Below are positions 19,259 through 27,929 of a stretch of DNA of 36,048 nt, one piece after another. Source of the DNA: CAZMHN01 sp964566145 (GTDB taxonomy: Bacteria; Patescibacteriota; Patescibacteriia; Veblenbacterales; UBA10138); NCBI GenBank assembly GCA_964566145.1, contig CAZMHN010000008.1, positions 1 through 36,048 on the forward strand. The letters run 5' to 3'. Position 1 is the stretch's first letter. Every line of letters starts with the position of its first letter. The position numbers and the translations under genes were made by a program. The notes under the pieces were generated by a model. The model ran no database searches. It had not been told where the DNA came from and saw only the letters and a program-made list of their open reading frames with translations.

Positions 19259-21277
19259 ATGAAGATTATGGATTTCCAGCTTACCGCCCCATTCAAACCG
19301 ACGGGTGATCAGCCGCAGGCCATCGAGAAACTGGCGGCGGGTTTTCGCAACGGGCTACGGTACCAAACACTACTGGGGGTCACGGGTTCGGGTAAAACCT
19401 TCACCATGGCGCAGGTAATCGCCAAGCTCAACCGACCGGCCCTGGTCATTTCGCACAACAAGACGCTGGCCGCCCAGCTGGCCGCTGAGTTCAGGGAATT
19501 CTTCCCAAAGAATGCTGTGCACTATTTTGTTTCTTACTACGACTACTACCAGCCGGAGGCCTACATTCCGCAAAGCGACACGTACATCGAGAAAGAAAGC
19601 CAATTGAACGAGGAGATAGACCGCCTGCGGCACGCCGCCACTCAGGCCATTTTGACCCGCCGCGACACGCTCATAGTGGCCTCGGTGTCATGCATCTACG
19701 GACTGGGAAGTCCGACAGAGTACCTAAGGGTGCGCATACACCTGGAAAGCGGCAAAGAACTCCCGCGCCAGGAACTCCTCCGGCGGCTAACCGAACTCCA
19801 ATACACGCGGAACGACCTGGACTTCCACCGCGGCACGTTTCGGGTGAAAGGCGAAGTGGTGGACGTATTCCCGGCCGATTCACTGGACCGCTACCTGCAC
19901 CTCATATACGACGGGGGTAAGGTGGAGCGCATTGAAGAACGCGAGATGCTGACCGGTGACCCCAAGGCGCTCCTAAAAGAGGCGGACGTATTCCCGGCTT
20001 CGCACTACGTGGCGCCGGACGAAACTTTCGAACAGGCCATGAAAGACATCGAGCGTGACCTGGCCTCAAGACTCAAGGAGCTTGAAAAGTCCGGCAAGCT
20101 CATAGAAGCGCAACGCCTCAAAGAGCGCACCAACTTCGACTTGGAAATGCTGCGTACGGTGGGCTACTGCAACGGCATAGAGAACTACTCGCGGTACTTC
20201 GACAGACGCAAGGAAGGCGAGCCGCCGTACACCCTCGTAGACTACCTGCCGAAAGACGCGCTGGTCTTCATAGACGAATCCCACATGACCGTGCCGCAGA
20301 TACACGGCATGTCTTCGGGCGACCGATCCAGAAAACAGACCTTGGTGGACTACGGCTTCAGGCTCAAGGCGGCGCTGGACAACCGGCCCTTGACGTTCCA
20401 GGAGTTCGAACAGCGCATTTCCCAATTCGCGTTCGTTTCGGCCACCCCGGCCGACTACGAGCGTCAGGTATCCCAGGCCACGGTGGAACAGCTCGTCCGC
20501 CCCACCGGGCTCCTGGACCCTACGGTGGAGATCAAACCCACCAAGCACCAGGTGGACGACCTGCTGGAACAGGTGCGGGCGCGCATAAAGAAGCGACAGC
20601 GCGTGCTCATAACCACCCTGACGAAACGCATGGCTGAGGATCTGGCCGACTACCTCCAGGACGAAGGCGTGAAAGTGCATTACCTGCACTCTGACGTTGA
20701 CACCTTCGACCGGCTGGAAATACTCCGCTCACTGCGCTTAGGGGAAGTTGACGTGGTGGTGGGCATAAACCTCCTGCGGGAAGGGCTGGACCTGCCTGAA
20801 GTGTCCCTCATAGCCATTCTGGACGCGGACAAGGAAGGCTACCTGCGGTCAGCGACGGCGCTTATCCAAACCATGGGCCGGGCCGCCCGCCATGCCGAAG
20901 GGCACGTTATACTGTATGCGGACTCCATAACAGGCTCCATGCGGCAGGCCATAACGGAAACGGAGCGGAGGCGGCAGGTTCAGGAGGCGTATAATGCACA
21001 GCATCACATAATACCGCGCACCATTGAGAAGCCGGTGCGCGACGACAGGCTCTCGGGCGCCAAGAAAGCTGAGGCCATCGCCCTGGACGTTGACCTGGCC
21101 AAGCTTTCCCGGGATGAGCAGCAACACATAATACGCGACCTGACGAACCAAATGGAGCTGGCCGCCCAGAACCTGGAATTCGAGCGAGCGGCCGCCATCA
21201 GAGACCAGATCCAAACGCTTGGGCGCGCGTCAGGGTCGTCCCGACGCTCCACTCGAGGCAAACGCAATCGACGCTAA
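19259..21277 (+). CDS. uvrB: excinuclease ABC subunit B
   Basis: UvrB is the damage-verifying, helicase-like subunit of nucleotide excision repair, working with UvrA and UvrC. The 672-residue product shows the N-terminal APFKPTGDQPQAIEKL, Walker A GVTGSGKT, the beta-hairpin region (YFVSYYDYYQPEAYIPQSDT), the DESH box (FIDESHMTVPQ), helicase motifs V and VI (GINLLREGLDLPEVSLIAIL, QTMGRAARH) and the C-terminal UVR helix pair. The start at 19259 lies 11 nt after AGGAG. A second ATG at 19268 (MDFQL) is equally compatible with the family. A -10-like TATACT at 19250-19255 would favour that second start if active. A cytidylyltransferase-like gene follows after 3 nt. Confidence 0.97.
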   Translation: MKIMDFQLTAPFKPTGDQPQAIEKLAAGFRNGLRYQTLLGVTGSGKTFTMAQVIAKLNRPALVISHNKTLAAQLAAEFREFFPKNAVHYFVSYYDYYQPEAYIPQSDTYIEKESQLNEEIDRLRHAATQAILTRRDTLIVASVSCIYGLGSPTEYLRVRIHLESGKELPRQELLRRLTELQYTRNDLDFHRGTFRVKGEVVDVFPADSLDRYLHLIYDGGKVERIEEREMLTGDPKALLKEADVFPASHYVAPDETFEQAMKDIERDLASRLKELEKSGKLIEAQRLKERTNFDLEMLRTVGYCNGIENYSRYFDRRKEGEPPYTLVDYLPKDALVFIDESHMTVPQIHGMSSGDRSRKQTLVDYGFRLKAALDNRPLTFQEFEQRISQFAFVSATPADYERQVSQATVEQLVRPTGLLDPTVEIKPTKHQVDDLLEQVRARIKKRQRVLITTLTKRMAEDLADYLQDEGVKVHYLHSDVDTFDRLEILRSLRLGEVDVVVGINLLREGLDLPEVSLIAILDADKEGYLRSATALIQTMGRAARHAEGHVILYADSITGSMRQAITETERRRQVQEAYNAQHHIIPRTIEKPVRDDRLSGAKKAEAIALDVDLAKLSRDEQQHIIRDLTNQMELAAQNLEFERAAAIRDQIQTLGRASGSSRRSTRGKRNRR

Positions 21278-21280
21278 TCC

Positions 21281-21727
21281 ATGGACCAACCAACCGACAA
21301 TCAAGCTCAGGACAAGGTGCTTGCGTTCGGCACCTTCGACCTGCTGCATCCCGGACACCGCTCGTTCCTGAGGCAGGCCCGGCGCTTCGGCAAAGAACTC
21401 ACGGTAGTGGTGGCACGGGATGACAATGCGGAAAAGCTGAAGGGGCGGAGGCCGATGCAGGACCAGGACACTCGGCTCGCCAACGTAGCCCGGCTCCCAT
21501 TCGTATCCAAAGCCATGCTGGGACAAGCGGACATCAACCACCGGTACCGCCTGATAAAGGAATTGAAGCCCGACGTCATCGCACTGGGCTATGATCAGTA
21601 CCTTCTCACGCTGAAGCTGGAAGACGACCTCAAAGCCCTAGGCCTTCCCACCAAAGTGATGCGCTGCAAGGCCTACCGCCCGGATGTGTACAAGAGCTCG
21701 GCCCTTAGGGACAAGCTGGGGGCTTGA
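21281..21727 (+). CDS. cytidylyltransferase-like (HxGH) nucleotidyltransferase
   Basis: A 148-residue single-domain protein of the nucleotidylyltransferase superfamily that includes glycerol-3-phosphate cytidylyltransferase and archaeal-type FAD synthetase. It has the N-terminal strand and signature FGTFDLLHPGHRSFLRQA (HxGH), VVARDDNAEKLKG, the PDVIALGYDQ strand and the C-terminal YKSSALRDKL, matching the family ISSTxIR-like motif. It forms NMP-linked products from NTP. The acceptor, such as glycerol phosphate or FMN, cannot be assigned. It begins 3 nt after uvrB and is probably co-transcribed. Confidence 0.8.
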   Translation: MDQPTDNQAQDKVLAFGTFDLLHPGHRSFLRQARRFGKELTVVVARDDNAEKLKGRRPMQDQDTRLANVARLPFVSKAMLGQADINHRYRLIKELKPDVIALGYDQYLLTLKLEDDLKALGLPTKVMRCKAYRPDVYKSSALRDKLGA

Positions 21728-21731
21728 ACTG

Positions 21732-21760
21732 TTGACAAATCGGGCCAGCCTCCGTACACT
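21732..21760 (+). promoter_or_regulatory. rpsT promoter
   Basis: TTGACA (21732-21737), a 17-bp spacer and TACACT (21755-21760) form a near-consensus promoter beginning 5 bp after the preceding stop. It gives rpsT a leader of about 75 nt. S20 is autoregulated in other bacteria, but no clear regulatory fold was recognised here. Confidence 0.75.
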
Positions 21761-21841
21761 TCCCTCCGCTATCGTGCAGGTGCGCTCTCACCGCGACCAT
21801 AGCCTTCAACCTAACTTCTCTATACCAGATTCAATTTCTGT

Positions 21842-22108
21842 ATGCCCAACATACGAGCAGCCAAGAAATCCATGCGGCAGACCAAGCGCCGCACAGCCAG
21901 GAACCAGCAGGTACGCGACTCTCTCGAGATAGCCATCCGTTTCGCACGCAAAGCCGCGGCGGTGAGTTCCGGCGATACCAAGGCTAAGGTCATGTCCGCC
22001 ATCAAGGCGCTCGACCGCGCCGCACAGAAAGGCGTCATCAAGCAGGGTAATGCCGCGCGCAAGAAGAGCCGACTGATGAAGCTTCTTAAGAAGGCCGGCA
22101 AAAAGTAG
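21842..22108 (+). CDS. rpsT: 30S ribosomal protein S20
   Basis: An 88-residue, very basic helical protein (MPNIRAAKKSMRQTKRRTAR ... GNAARKKSRLMKLLKKAGKK) with the start and end typical of S20, which binds 16S rRNA early in 30S assembly. Length matches the family (about 85-90). It has its own promoter and terminator. No Shine-Dalgarno is visible before the ATG. Confidence 0.96.
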   Translation: MPNIRAAKKSMRQTKRRTARNQQVRDSLEIAIRFARKAAAVSSGDTKAKVMSAIKALDRAAQKGVIKQGNAARKKSRLMKLLKKAGKK

Positions 22109-22114
22109 CTTTCC

Positions 22115-22150
22115 AAACATAAGCACCCCCTTCAGGGGGTGCTTATGTTT
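22115..22150. terminator. bidirectional terminator between rpsT and holA
   Basis: A perfect 16-bp stem (22115-22130 with 22135-22150) with a TTCA loop, A-rich on one side and T-rich on the other. It therefore serves rpsT on the plus strand and holA on the minus strand. Confidence 0.92.
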
Positions 22151-22159
22151 TGGCACACG

Positions 22160-23194
22160 TTACACCGCGGCTCTGACCGCGGCCAGTTTCATTAGGAACA
22201 CGTCGAACAGCGTTTCGGGAGCGACGCGGCTTGATTTTACATCAATGTCCAACCGCGACAACTCGTCGTACAGCCAAGCTATGCGCTGGCTTGAAAAGTA
22301 CGGTATCTGCTGCAGGGCCTTGGTCACGACGAATGGGTGAAGTCCGAGTTCTCCCGCTATTTCCCTGGCCTGGGGCCTCAAACTGCCTGCCTTGTCCAGC
22401 ACCTGCCTGACGCCGGCTAATACGCGAACGTGCCAGGCCAGAAGGCCGATAACGGCTTGCGGACTGTTCCCTTCTTCAAACTGGCGATGGAGGACGGCCG
22501 CGGCCGTGGAAAAATCGCGCTTCCCGACGGATTCAAGAAAAGCGAACGCGTCTTCCTGGTACACCTTGGACACCAATACGTCCAAATCCACTGCCCGCAC
22601 TTCCGAGCCTTGGCGATAGGCGGCTAATTTAGCGACCTCCTGGGACAGACGCATAAGGTCTGTGCCCACCAAGCCGGTAAGCAACCTGGCCACGCCCGGA
22701 GCGAACGAAGCGCCGGCCTCTTTGGCGCGCAGGGCCACCCATTTCTCAAGCTCGGCCGGAGGCAGTTCGGCAAACTCCTTGAGTGAAACGCCATCGCCCT
22801 CCAGTGTCTTAATAGCGGCGGCGGTCCCCTTGGACCACGCCGTTTTGCCAGTCTGCACCATAAGCACGAACGTGCCTTCCGCCGAATTACGCACTAGGTC
22901 GAGTATGGCCTCTCCGAGCTCTGATTTCTTCTCGGTACCCAAACAGCCCTCCAGAATAATGAGTTGCTTTGAATTGAAAAGTCCTCCCCCTTTGGCGGCC
23001 ACGTGCACCTCGGCGGCCAGCTTGCCCTCATCCTTGCTGTAAGTAATGTGAGTCACCTTGGCGTCGGGGTGACGCTTCTTGAACTCGTCGCGCCAGCGCC
23101 CCATCTCAAAACGAAGGTACGGCTCGTTCGGCCCGTACCATACATGCACGGCCGCTGACTTCTTTTCCTTATCCACTGGCTTCTTGACTGTCAT
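22160..23194 (-). CDS. holA: DNA polymerase III delta subunit
   Basis: HolA is the delta subunit of the clamp loader that opens the beta sliding clamp. The 344-residue product has the family layout: an N-terminal AAA+-like domain without a functional Walker A (VHVWYGPNEPYLRFEMGRWRDEF, LFNSKQLIILEG), LPPAELEKWVALRAKEAG, LTGLVGTDLMRLSQEVAKLAAY, and a C-terminal collar domain (QAVIGLLAWHVRVLAG, LGLHPFVVTKALQQI, LYDELSRLDIDVKSS). The start is supported by AGGAGCT just before the ATG. It ends at the bidirectional terminator shared with rpsT. Confidence 0.92.
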   Translation of the reverse strand: MTVKKPVDKEKKSAAVHVWYGPNEPYLRFEMGRWRDEFKKRHPDAKVTHITYSKDEGKLAAEVHVAAKGGGLFNSKQLIILEGCLGTEKKSELGEAILDLVRNSAEGTFVLMVQTGKTAWSKGTAAAIKTLEGDGVSLKEFAELPPAELEKWVALRAKEAGASFAPGVARLLTGLVGTDLMRLSQEVAKLAAYRQGSEVRAVDLDVLVSKVYQEDAFAFLESVGKRDFSTAAAVLHRQFEEGNSPQAVIGLLAWHVRVLAGVRQVLDKAGSLRPQAREIAGELGLHPFVVTKALQQIPYFSSQRIAWLYDELSRLDIDVKSSRVAPETLFDVFLMKLAAVRAAV

Positions 23195-23203
23195 AGCTCC
23201 TAT

Positions 23204-23232
23204 ACCCTAAACCGTTTCAAGGCTTGTGTCAC
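23204..23232 (-). promoter_or_regulatory. possible holA promoter
   Basis: GTGACA (23227-23232), a 17-bp spacer and TAGGGT (23204-23209) on the minus strand would start transcription close to the AGGAG before holA. The -10 is weak. Confidence 0.35.
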
Positions 23233-23251
23233 CTATCACCACCCAGCCTGG

Positions 23252-24307
23252 TTATGCGCACCTTATTTTACGTACAATACCTTGATAAGCGTCCACCTCA
23301 ACAACGTCACCGCTCTTTAAAACACGGGTGGCCATTTTGGTACCTATGATACAGGGTATCTTCAACTCACGGGAAATTATGGCGGCGTGACAGGTCAGTC
23401 CGCCTTCGTCCGTCACGATGGCCAGGGCATTGCGCAACATAGGAACAAAATCAGGAGTTGTCATGGAGGTTACCAGAACGAACCTCTCGCCCCTGGGTAC
23501 GCGTTCAGGCCTAAGGGCAACCCTAACCACCCCTCGCACCTTGCCCGCACAGGCTCCCCGACCAGCCAGCTCCCGAACTGTGTCTGTATCAGGCACCCGG
23601 ACCGCCTTGGCAACGAACGATTTCATCTTCAAACCGGCCCAAACTTGCCACGACCTCTTTGTCTTGTACAGAACCAACGGCCGCGCCCTTCCTTTTTGAA
23701 TCCTAACCGCTCGTCTGAAATCACCCGCCCTTAAACAGGACAATAACTCCTCATAGGTAAGGCTCTCCAATGCGGACAGGGGCACCTTGAAGCGCCCGGC
23801 TATCATTCCCAACATGGTTCCTAAATCCTTCCTCAATTCCGTCCAGTCTTTCTTGAATATCAAGCGCATCCTCCCAATACTGTCAGCGGCTCTACTGGAC
23901 AAAGCATCGCTATAACCGGCTACGCGCGTTACCACGCGATAGGGAATGAAGCTACCGCGATACCTGTCAAAAAAATCCTTCACCAAGCCGTAGTTATAGT
24001 TACCGTTCTTCATTCCCTGTAAGGCTTTTCTGACGGACAACCTGACGGCACGATAGCTATCCGGGTACCGCTTGATAATCTTTTCCACCGACCGGCAGTC
24101 TTTTATAAGGCGTTTAGTTTGCTTTTCAACTTCCGCGGATGGTACGTAAAAACTGCCCTGACCGTCTTCGATAATAATGAAGATCCTGCTGTGAGGTTCG
24201 CCTACAAAAGCCTTCAATTCCTGAGTATCGCTCGCCAGAATCAACGAGGCGTCAAGCAAATAAATCGGCCGCTTGACGTTGAAGTGCCAATAATTATCCT
24301 GCGACAT
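23252..24307 (-). CDS. PEP-utilising enzyme mobile-domain protein, stand-alone
   Basis: A 351-residue protein whose last 90 or so residues are the phosphohistidine (mobile/swivelling) domain of PEP synthase, PPDK and enzyme I: GKVRGVVRVALRPERVP, VTSMTTPDFVPMLRNALAIV, then TDEGGLTCHAAIISRELKIP with the phospho-acceptor His, and IIGTKMATRVLKSGDVVEVD. The first 250 residues are helical with no recognised ATP-grasp or PEP-binding barrel, the domains that normally phosphorylate this His. It lies 6 nt after polA and is probably co-transcribed. What phosphorylates it, and what it passes phosphate to, is unknown; regulatory or degenerate roles are possible. Confidence 0.75.
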   Translation of the reverse strand: MSQDNYWHFNVKRPIYLLDASLILASDTQELKAFVGEPHSRIFIIIEDGQGSFYVPSAEVEKQTKRLIKDCRSVEKIIKRYPDSYRAVRLSVRKALQGMKNGNYNYGLVKDFFDRYRGSFIPYRVVTRVAGYSDALSSRAADSIGRMRLIFKKDWTELRKDLGTMLGMIAGRFKVPLSALESLTYEELLSCLRAGDFRRAVRIQKGRARPLVLYKTKRSWQVWAGLKMKSFVAKAVRVPDTDTVRELAGRGACAGKVRGVVRVALRPERVPRGERFVLVTSMTTPDFVPMLRNALAIVTDEGGLTCHAAIISRELKIPCIIGTKMATRVLKSGDVVEVDAYQGIVRKIRCA

Positions 24308-24313
24308 ACGCCA

Positions 24314-27070
24314 TTAAACTACCGCCTCCATCTCGGCCCAGTTCTTGCCCTGCTTCGCCTCAACCTTCACCGGGACCTTGAGCTCAATGGCGCCTTCCAT
24401 CTCTTCGCGCACAAGCTTGGCCACCTTGGCGGCATCGTTAGAAGGGACCTCGAACACGAGCTCATCGTGCACTTGCATTATCATCTTTCCGCGCGGGCTC
24501 ACGCCGGGCAGTTTCCGCGCCGCCTTCACCATAGCCACCTTCATAAGGTCGGCCGCCGTACCTTGCACCGGCAGATTGATGGCCACGCGCTCGGCTGAGG
24601 CGCGGACTTGCTGAACCCCGGAGTTTATCTCGGGTATGTAGCGTTTCCTCCCCAGGAGCGTGCGTACGGCCCCGGTCTTCCTGGCTTCCTCTTTCACTTC
24701 CTCCAGCCAGTCCTTCAGCCTGGAGAAACTCTTGAAGTACCTGTCGATGAAGTCCCTGGCCTCAACGCGCGACAGCCCAGTGCGCTCGGACAGTCCGAAC
24801 GCGCCCATGCCGTAGAGTATGCCGAAGTTCACTTCTTTGGCCGTACGCCTCTGGTCCGGCGTCACCTTAGCCTGCGGCACGTCGAAAATGAAGCTGGCCG
24901 TGGCCGCGTGAACGTCCATCCCTTTCTTGAACACCTCTATCATCCGCGGGTCGCCGGACAGGTGCGCGGCCACGCGCAGGTCTATCTGCGAATAATCGGC
25001 TGAAACCAGCACGTTGCCCTCATCGGCTATGAAGGCTTGGCGTATCTTCCCGCCCCAGTCCCCGCGAATCGGAATGTTCTGCAGGTTCGGGTCTGACGAC
25101 GAAAGCCTGCCGGTGGCGGTCACGGTCTGGTTAAAGCTCGAGTGCACACGACCAGAACCCTTATCCACCAGTTCGGGCAAGGCCTCAACGTAGGTGGACA
25201 GCAGCTTCGTCAGTTCGCGGTAGTCGAACAAGTGATCGATGATAGGGTGGAGCCCGCGCATCTTCTCAAGTTCGGAAGCGGCCGTGGATACGCCGGTCTT
25301 GGTGTGCCTCAAACCTCCCGGGGATATCTTCAACTTGTCGAACAGTACTTCTTTCAGCTGTTTCGGCGAGCTTATGTTGAACTCCGTACCGGCTAGCTTA
25401 TATATATCCTTCTCCAGGGCGGCTATGTCACGCCGCATTGTTTTGGCAAGGTCGTTCAGATACTTGGTATCTATTTTCACCCCGGCTTCCTCCATATCCG
25501 TCAGCACCGTGACCAGCGGCACTTCCACGTCCTCAAACAAACCGAGCATTCCTTCTTTAGCAAGCTCCGGCGCGAACTTTTCCTTCAGACGCAGGGTGTA
25601 GTCGGCATCGGCGCAGGCGTAGTCCTTAAGTTCCTGCGCGTCCACCTCGGACATGGATTTCTGGCCCTTGCCCCGCTCGCCGATGAGGGAGGTTATGGGC
25701 GTCATTTCCACGCCCAGCTCCTGATACACGAGCGACTTCAAGTCCAGTACGCGCTCGCCGCCCTTAAGCAGATACGCGGCCAGGAGCGTGTCAAAGGCAA
25801 CGCCGCCAAGGTCTATGCTGGCGTGACGGAGCACGTGGGCGTCGAACTTGGCATTGTGGAGCACCTTGGTTACCTTTTCGCTGGCAAGTAACTCGCGTAG
25901 CTTGCCTGCGGCGCGCGTGTCGGCCAGTACGCCAGCGGACACAAAGTACGCTTCCTTGGGCCGCACCGACAGCGATATACCTATAAGGTCGGCCGTCCTG
26001 GTGTCGAGCGAGGTGGTCTCGGTGTCCAGGGCGAATTCCTTGGCGCGAGACAGCTCCTGCACCAGGGCGTCCAGCTTGTCAGGCGTATCCGCCAGCTTGT
26101 ATTCGCCCTTGGGCGCCTTGGACTTCGCGGCGCGGGCGGCTTTCTCCGGACCGGAAGATAAAGATAGGTTCAGCTTATGCGAAAGTTCAGGCAACCTGAC
26201 CAGAAGCGTTTTGAACTCAAGCTCGTGGAACAGCTCGGCTATCCTCGGCAGGTCGAACCCCCTCAATCGGCAAGCTTCTATGGAAAACTCGAGCGGGACG
26301 TCGCGCACTATTTCGGAAAGCCTGCGCGCCAGCTCGGCGTCGGCGCGCGAAGCCAAGAGCAGTTCGCGCAGGCGCTCGGGCAATTTTTTAGCTCTGGCGT
26401 CGAGTTTGGCCAACGAGGCATACAGCCCGGCCACGCTCCCGAACTTCTTTATGAGCTCGGCTGCTGTCTTTTCGCCAATGCCCCTGACGCCGGGTATGTT
26501 GTCCGAAGGATCGCCCTTCAAAGCCCTGTACTCCACCAACTGCCCAGGCTTCAGGCCGTAGCGCTCGTACACCGCCGCTTCATTGTAGGTCACTGTGTCG
26601 GCCATTCCCTTCCTAAGGGTGTACACGCTCGTACGCTCATCCACGAGCTGTAGCGTGTCCATGTCGCCGGTGACGATAACGCTCTCCAATTCATCCTTAG
26701 ACGCCAGCTTGGTCACGGTACCGATGACGTCGTCGGCCTCGAAACCCTTGGCCTCGAACACCGGCACGCCGAACGCGGCCACAATGTCCTTGATGATGGC
26801 TATCTGGTCATACAGCTCCTGCGGCTTTTTTTCGCGCTGAGCCTTGTAAGCCTCATAGGCCTCATGCCTGAACGTAGGCTCTTTCCTGTCGAACGTCACG
26901 GCCACGTACGCCGGCTTCAGTTCTTTCAGGACTTTCAGGAAAATAGTGGTGAATCCGTACGCCGCATTCACCAACACCCCCTTGGAAGTGGTCAGGGGCG
27001 GCAGAGCGTGGTACGCCCTGTGCAACAGGGCGTTCCCGTCAAAAACGACGAACTTATCGGCTTTGGGCAT
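24314..27070 (-). CDS. polA: DNA polymerase I
   Basis: Repair and Okazaki-fragment polymerase. The 918-residue product has all three domains: the 5' nuclease (FVVFDGNALLHRAYHALPPL, GDPSDNIPGVRGIGEKTA), a 3'-5' exonuclease with intact DEDDy motifs (FALDTETTSL, HNAKFDAHVL, YACADADYT), and the polymerase with motif A (SADYSQIDLRV), the O helix (RRTAKEVNFGILYGMGAFGL) and motif C (MIMQVHDELVFEVP). Phe at the O-helix sugar-selecting position, as in E. coli, predicts discrimination against dideoxynucleotides. The ATG at 27070 is only 6 nt from a -10 box. Confidence 0.97.
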   Translation of the reverse strand: MPKADKFVVFDGNALLHRAYHALPPLTTSKGVLVNAAYGFTTIFLKVLKELKPAYVAVTFDRKEPTFRHEAYEAYKAQREKKPQELYDQIAIIKDIVAAFGVPVFEAKGFEADDVIGTVTKLASKDELESVIVTGDMDTLQLVDERTSVYTLRKGMADTVTYNEAAVYERYGLKPGQLVEYRALKGDPSDNIPGVRGIGEKTAAELIKKFGSVAGLYASLAKLDARAKKLPERLRELLLASRADAELARRLSEIVRDVPLEFSIEACRLRGFDLPRIAELFHELEFKTLLVRLPELSHKLNLSLSSGPEKAARAAKSKAPKGEYKLADTPDKLDALVQELSRAKEFALDTETTSLDTRTADLIGISLSVRPKEAYFVSAGVLADTRAAGKLRELLASEKVTKVLHNAKFDAHVLRHASIDLGGVAFDTLLAAYLLKGGERVLDLKSLVYQELGVEMTPITSLIGERGKGQKSMSEVDAQELKDYACADADYTLRLKEKFAPELAKEGMLGLFEDVEVPLVTVLTDMEEAGVKIDTKYLNDLAKTMRRDIAALEKDIYKLAGTEFNISSPKQLKEVLFDKLKISPGGLRHTKTGVSTAASELEKMRGLHPIIDHLFDYRELTKLLSTYVEALPELVDKGSGRVHSSFNQTVTATGRLSSSDPNLQNIPIRGDWGGKIRQAFIADEGNVLVSADYSQIDLRVAAHLSGDPRMIEVFKKGMDVHAATASFIFDVPQAKVTPDQRRTAKEVNFGILYGMGAFGLSERTGLSRVEARDFIDRYFKSFSRLKDWLEEVKEEARKTGAVRTLLGRKRYIPEINSGVQQVRASAERVAINLPVQGTAADLMKVAMVKAARKLPGVSPRGKMIMQVHDELVFEVPSNDAAKVAKLVREEMEGAIELKVPVKVEAKQGKNWAEMEAVV

Positions 27071-27076
27071 AACGCC

Positions 27077-27106
27077 ATTCTACCATCCCAACCCCAGGCT
27101 TGACGA
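27077..27106 (-). promoter_or_regulatory. polA promoter (leaderless)
   Basis: TAGAAT (27077-27082) lies 6 nt before the polA ATG, with a partial -35, TCGTCA (27101-27106), 18 bp upstream. Transcription would start at about the ATG. The -35 sits on the same bases as that of the plus-strand promoter at 27100-27128. Confidence 0.5.
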
Positions 27107-27128
27107 AAGGCCGATTCAAGACTATTAT
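27100..27128 (+). promoter_or_regulatory. promoter of the 89-residue hypothetical gene
   Basis: TTGACG (27100-27105), a 17-bp spacer and TATTAT (27123-27128). The leader of about 40 nt ends in a good Shine-Dalgarno, AGGGAGG (27165-27171). Confidence 0.75.
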
Positions 27129-27175
27129 TCGACATTACTTCGACTAAAAACAAAACCATCAATCAGGGAGGTTAC

Positions 27176-27445
27176 ATGAGCACACCCATCGAAACGCTGG
27201 TTGAAAAACTGTTCCAAAGCACTACCGCCAGGCACGTGAAAGCCGAATTCCGACAAATGGAGCTACGCGGCATTAAACCGCCCACGCTCGGTGATTTCCA
27301 AGTGTGGCTCGCAGGCTTTATGCAAAGGCGGTTCCGGCGTCTACGCAAAAAGGGCCTCACGGGCTCACAACTGGCAATCGCCGAAAAGCTCATCGAGCAC
27401 AGGGCGCTCAACCCGCCAACCTGGATACTGAACCAGCCTGCCTGA
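27176..27445 (+). CDS. small basic hypothetical protein
   Basis: An 89-residue protein, MSTPIETLVEKLFQSTTARH..., predicted mainly helical with a basic centre (MQRRFRRLRKKGLTGSQLAI). No family is recognised and no membrane segment is seen. A strong promoter, a Shine-Dalgarno 4 nt before the ATG and a terminator after the stop make it a convincing single-gene unit. It is divergent from polA. The basic helices would suit nucleic-acid binding, but that is only inference. Confidence 0.7.
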   Translation: MSTPIETLVEKLFQSTTARHVKAEFRQMELRGIKPPTLGDFQVWLAGFMQRRFRRLRKKGLTGSQLAIAEKLIEHRALNPPTWILNQPA

Positions 27446-27464
27446 AAGAACGGCCCTGCCGCCA

Positions 27465-27496
27465 AAACCCCGCTCCCGAAAACGGAAGCGGGGTTT
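27465..27496. terminator. terminator after the 89-residue gene, also facing tRNA-Cys
   Basis: AAACCCCGCT (27465-27474) pairs with AGCGGGGTTT (27487-27496). Plus-strand transcription is followed by GTCTATT. On the minus strand the arm continues into TTTTGG, so it can also end tRNA-Cys transcription. Confidence 0.8.
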
Positions 27497-27506
27497 GTCT
27501 ATTACC

Positions 27507-27581
<75 letters not shown>

Positions 27582-27594
27582 ATGAGCATGAATG

Positions 27595-27623
27595 ACACTA
27601 CCAGAAATATACTATCAGTTCAA
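27595..27623 (-). promoter_or_regulatory. tRNA-Cys promoter
   Basis: TTGAAC (27618-27623), a 17-bp spacer and TAGTGT (27595-27600) on the minus strand place transcription start a few bases before the tRNA 5' end. Confidence 0.6.
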
Positions 27624-27659
27624 GTAAAAACCGCCCACCGAATCACCGGTGAACGGCTT
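27621..27659 (-). terminator. terminator overlapping the zinc-ribbon gene end
   Basis: On the minus strand the arms 27647-27659 and 27628-27640 form 13 uninterrupted pairs including three G-U pairs, then a T-rich end. The G-U pairs exist only in minus-strand RNA. The stop codon of the zinc-ribbon gene lies in the loop. Confidence 0.75.
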
Positions 27660-27846
27660 TGTTCTTTATGTGAGAGTTGCCATTGAGGCGCGTGACGGAC
27701 GGCTTTTTGATTAAGCCGTCAAACGTATGCCGGCAAACTGTGCACCTGGCTGTCACTTTGATGGTCAGCTGGTGGTAGTACTCATGCAAAATTTTGCAGG
27801 TACGCAGTGCGCCGCAATGCCTGCAATAGAACGAGCGCGTCCTCAT
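27643..27846 (-). CDS. small zinc-ribbon protein
   Basis: A 67-residue protein, MRTRSFYCRHCGALRTCKIL..., with two CxxC knuckles (CRHC at residues 8-11 and CTVC near 41-44), as in small zinc ribbons of ribosomal or transcription-associated proteins. The C-terminal third is basic. The start at 27846 is set by AGGAGG 7 nt upstream; an earlier in-frame GTG precedes that Shine-Dalgarno. It has its own promoter and terminator. No specific family is recognised. A ribosome-binding or nucleic-acid-binding role is only a guess. Confidence 0.7.
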   Translation of the reverse strand: MRTRSFYCRHCGALRTCKILHEYYHQLTIKVTARCTVCRHTFDGLIKKPSVTRLNGNSHIKNKAVHR

Positions 27847-27929
27847 ACTTTTCCTCCTCACCAAATATTATCAATGCCATGCTTCTTAGCAGGATTTGTT
27901 TTACCTGCGTTCTCACGCAGATTGGCCGT

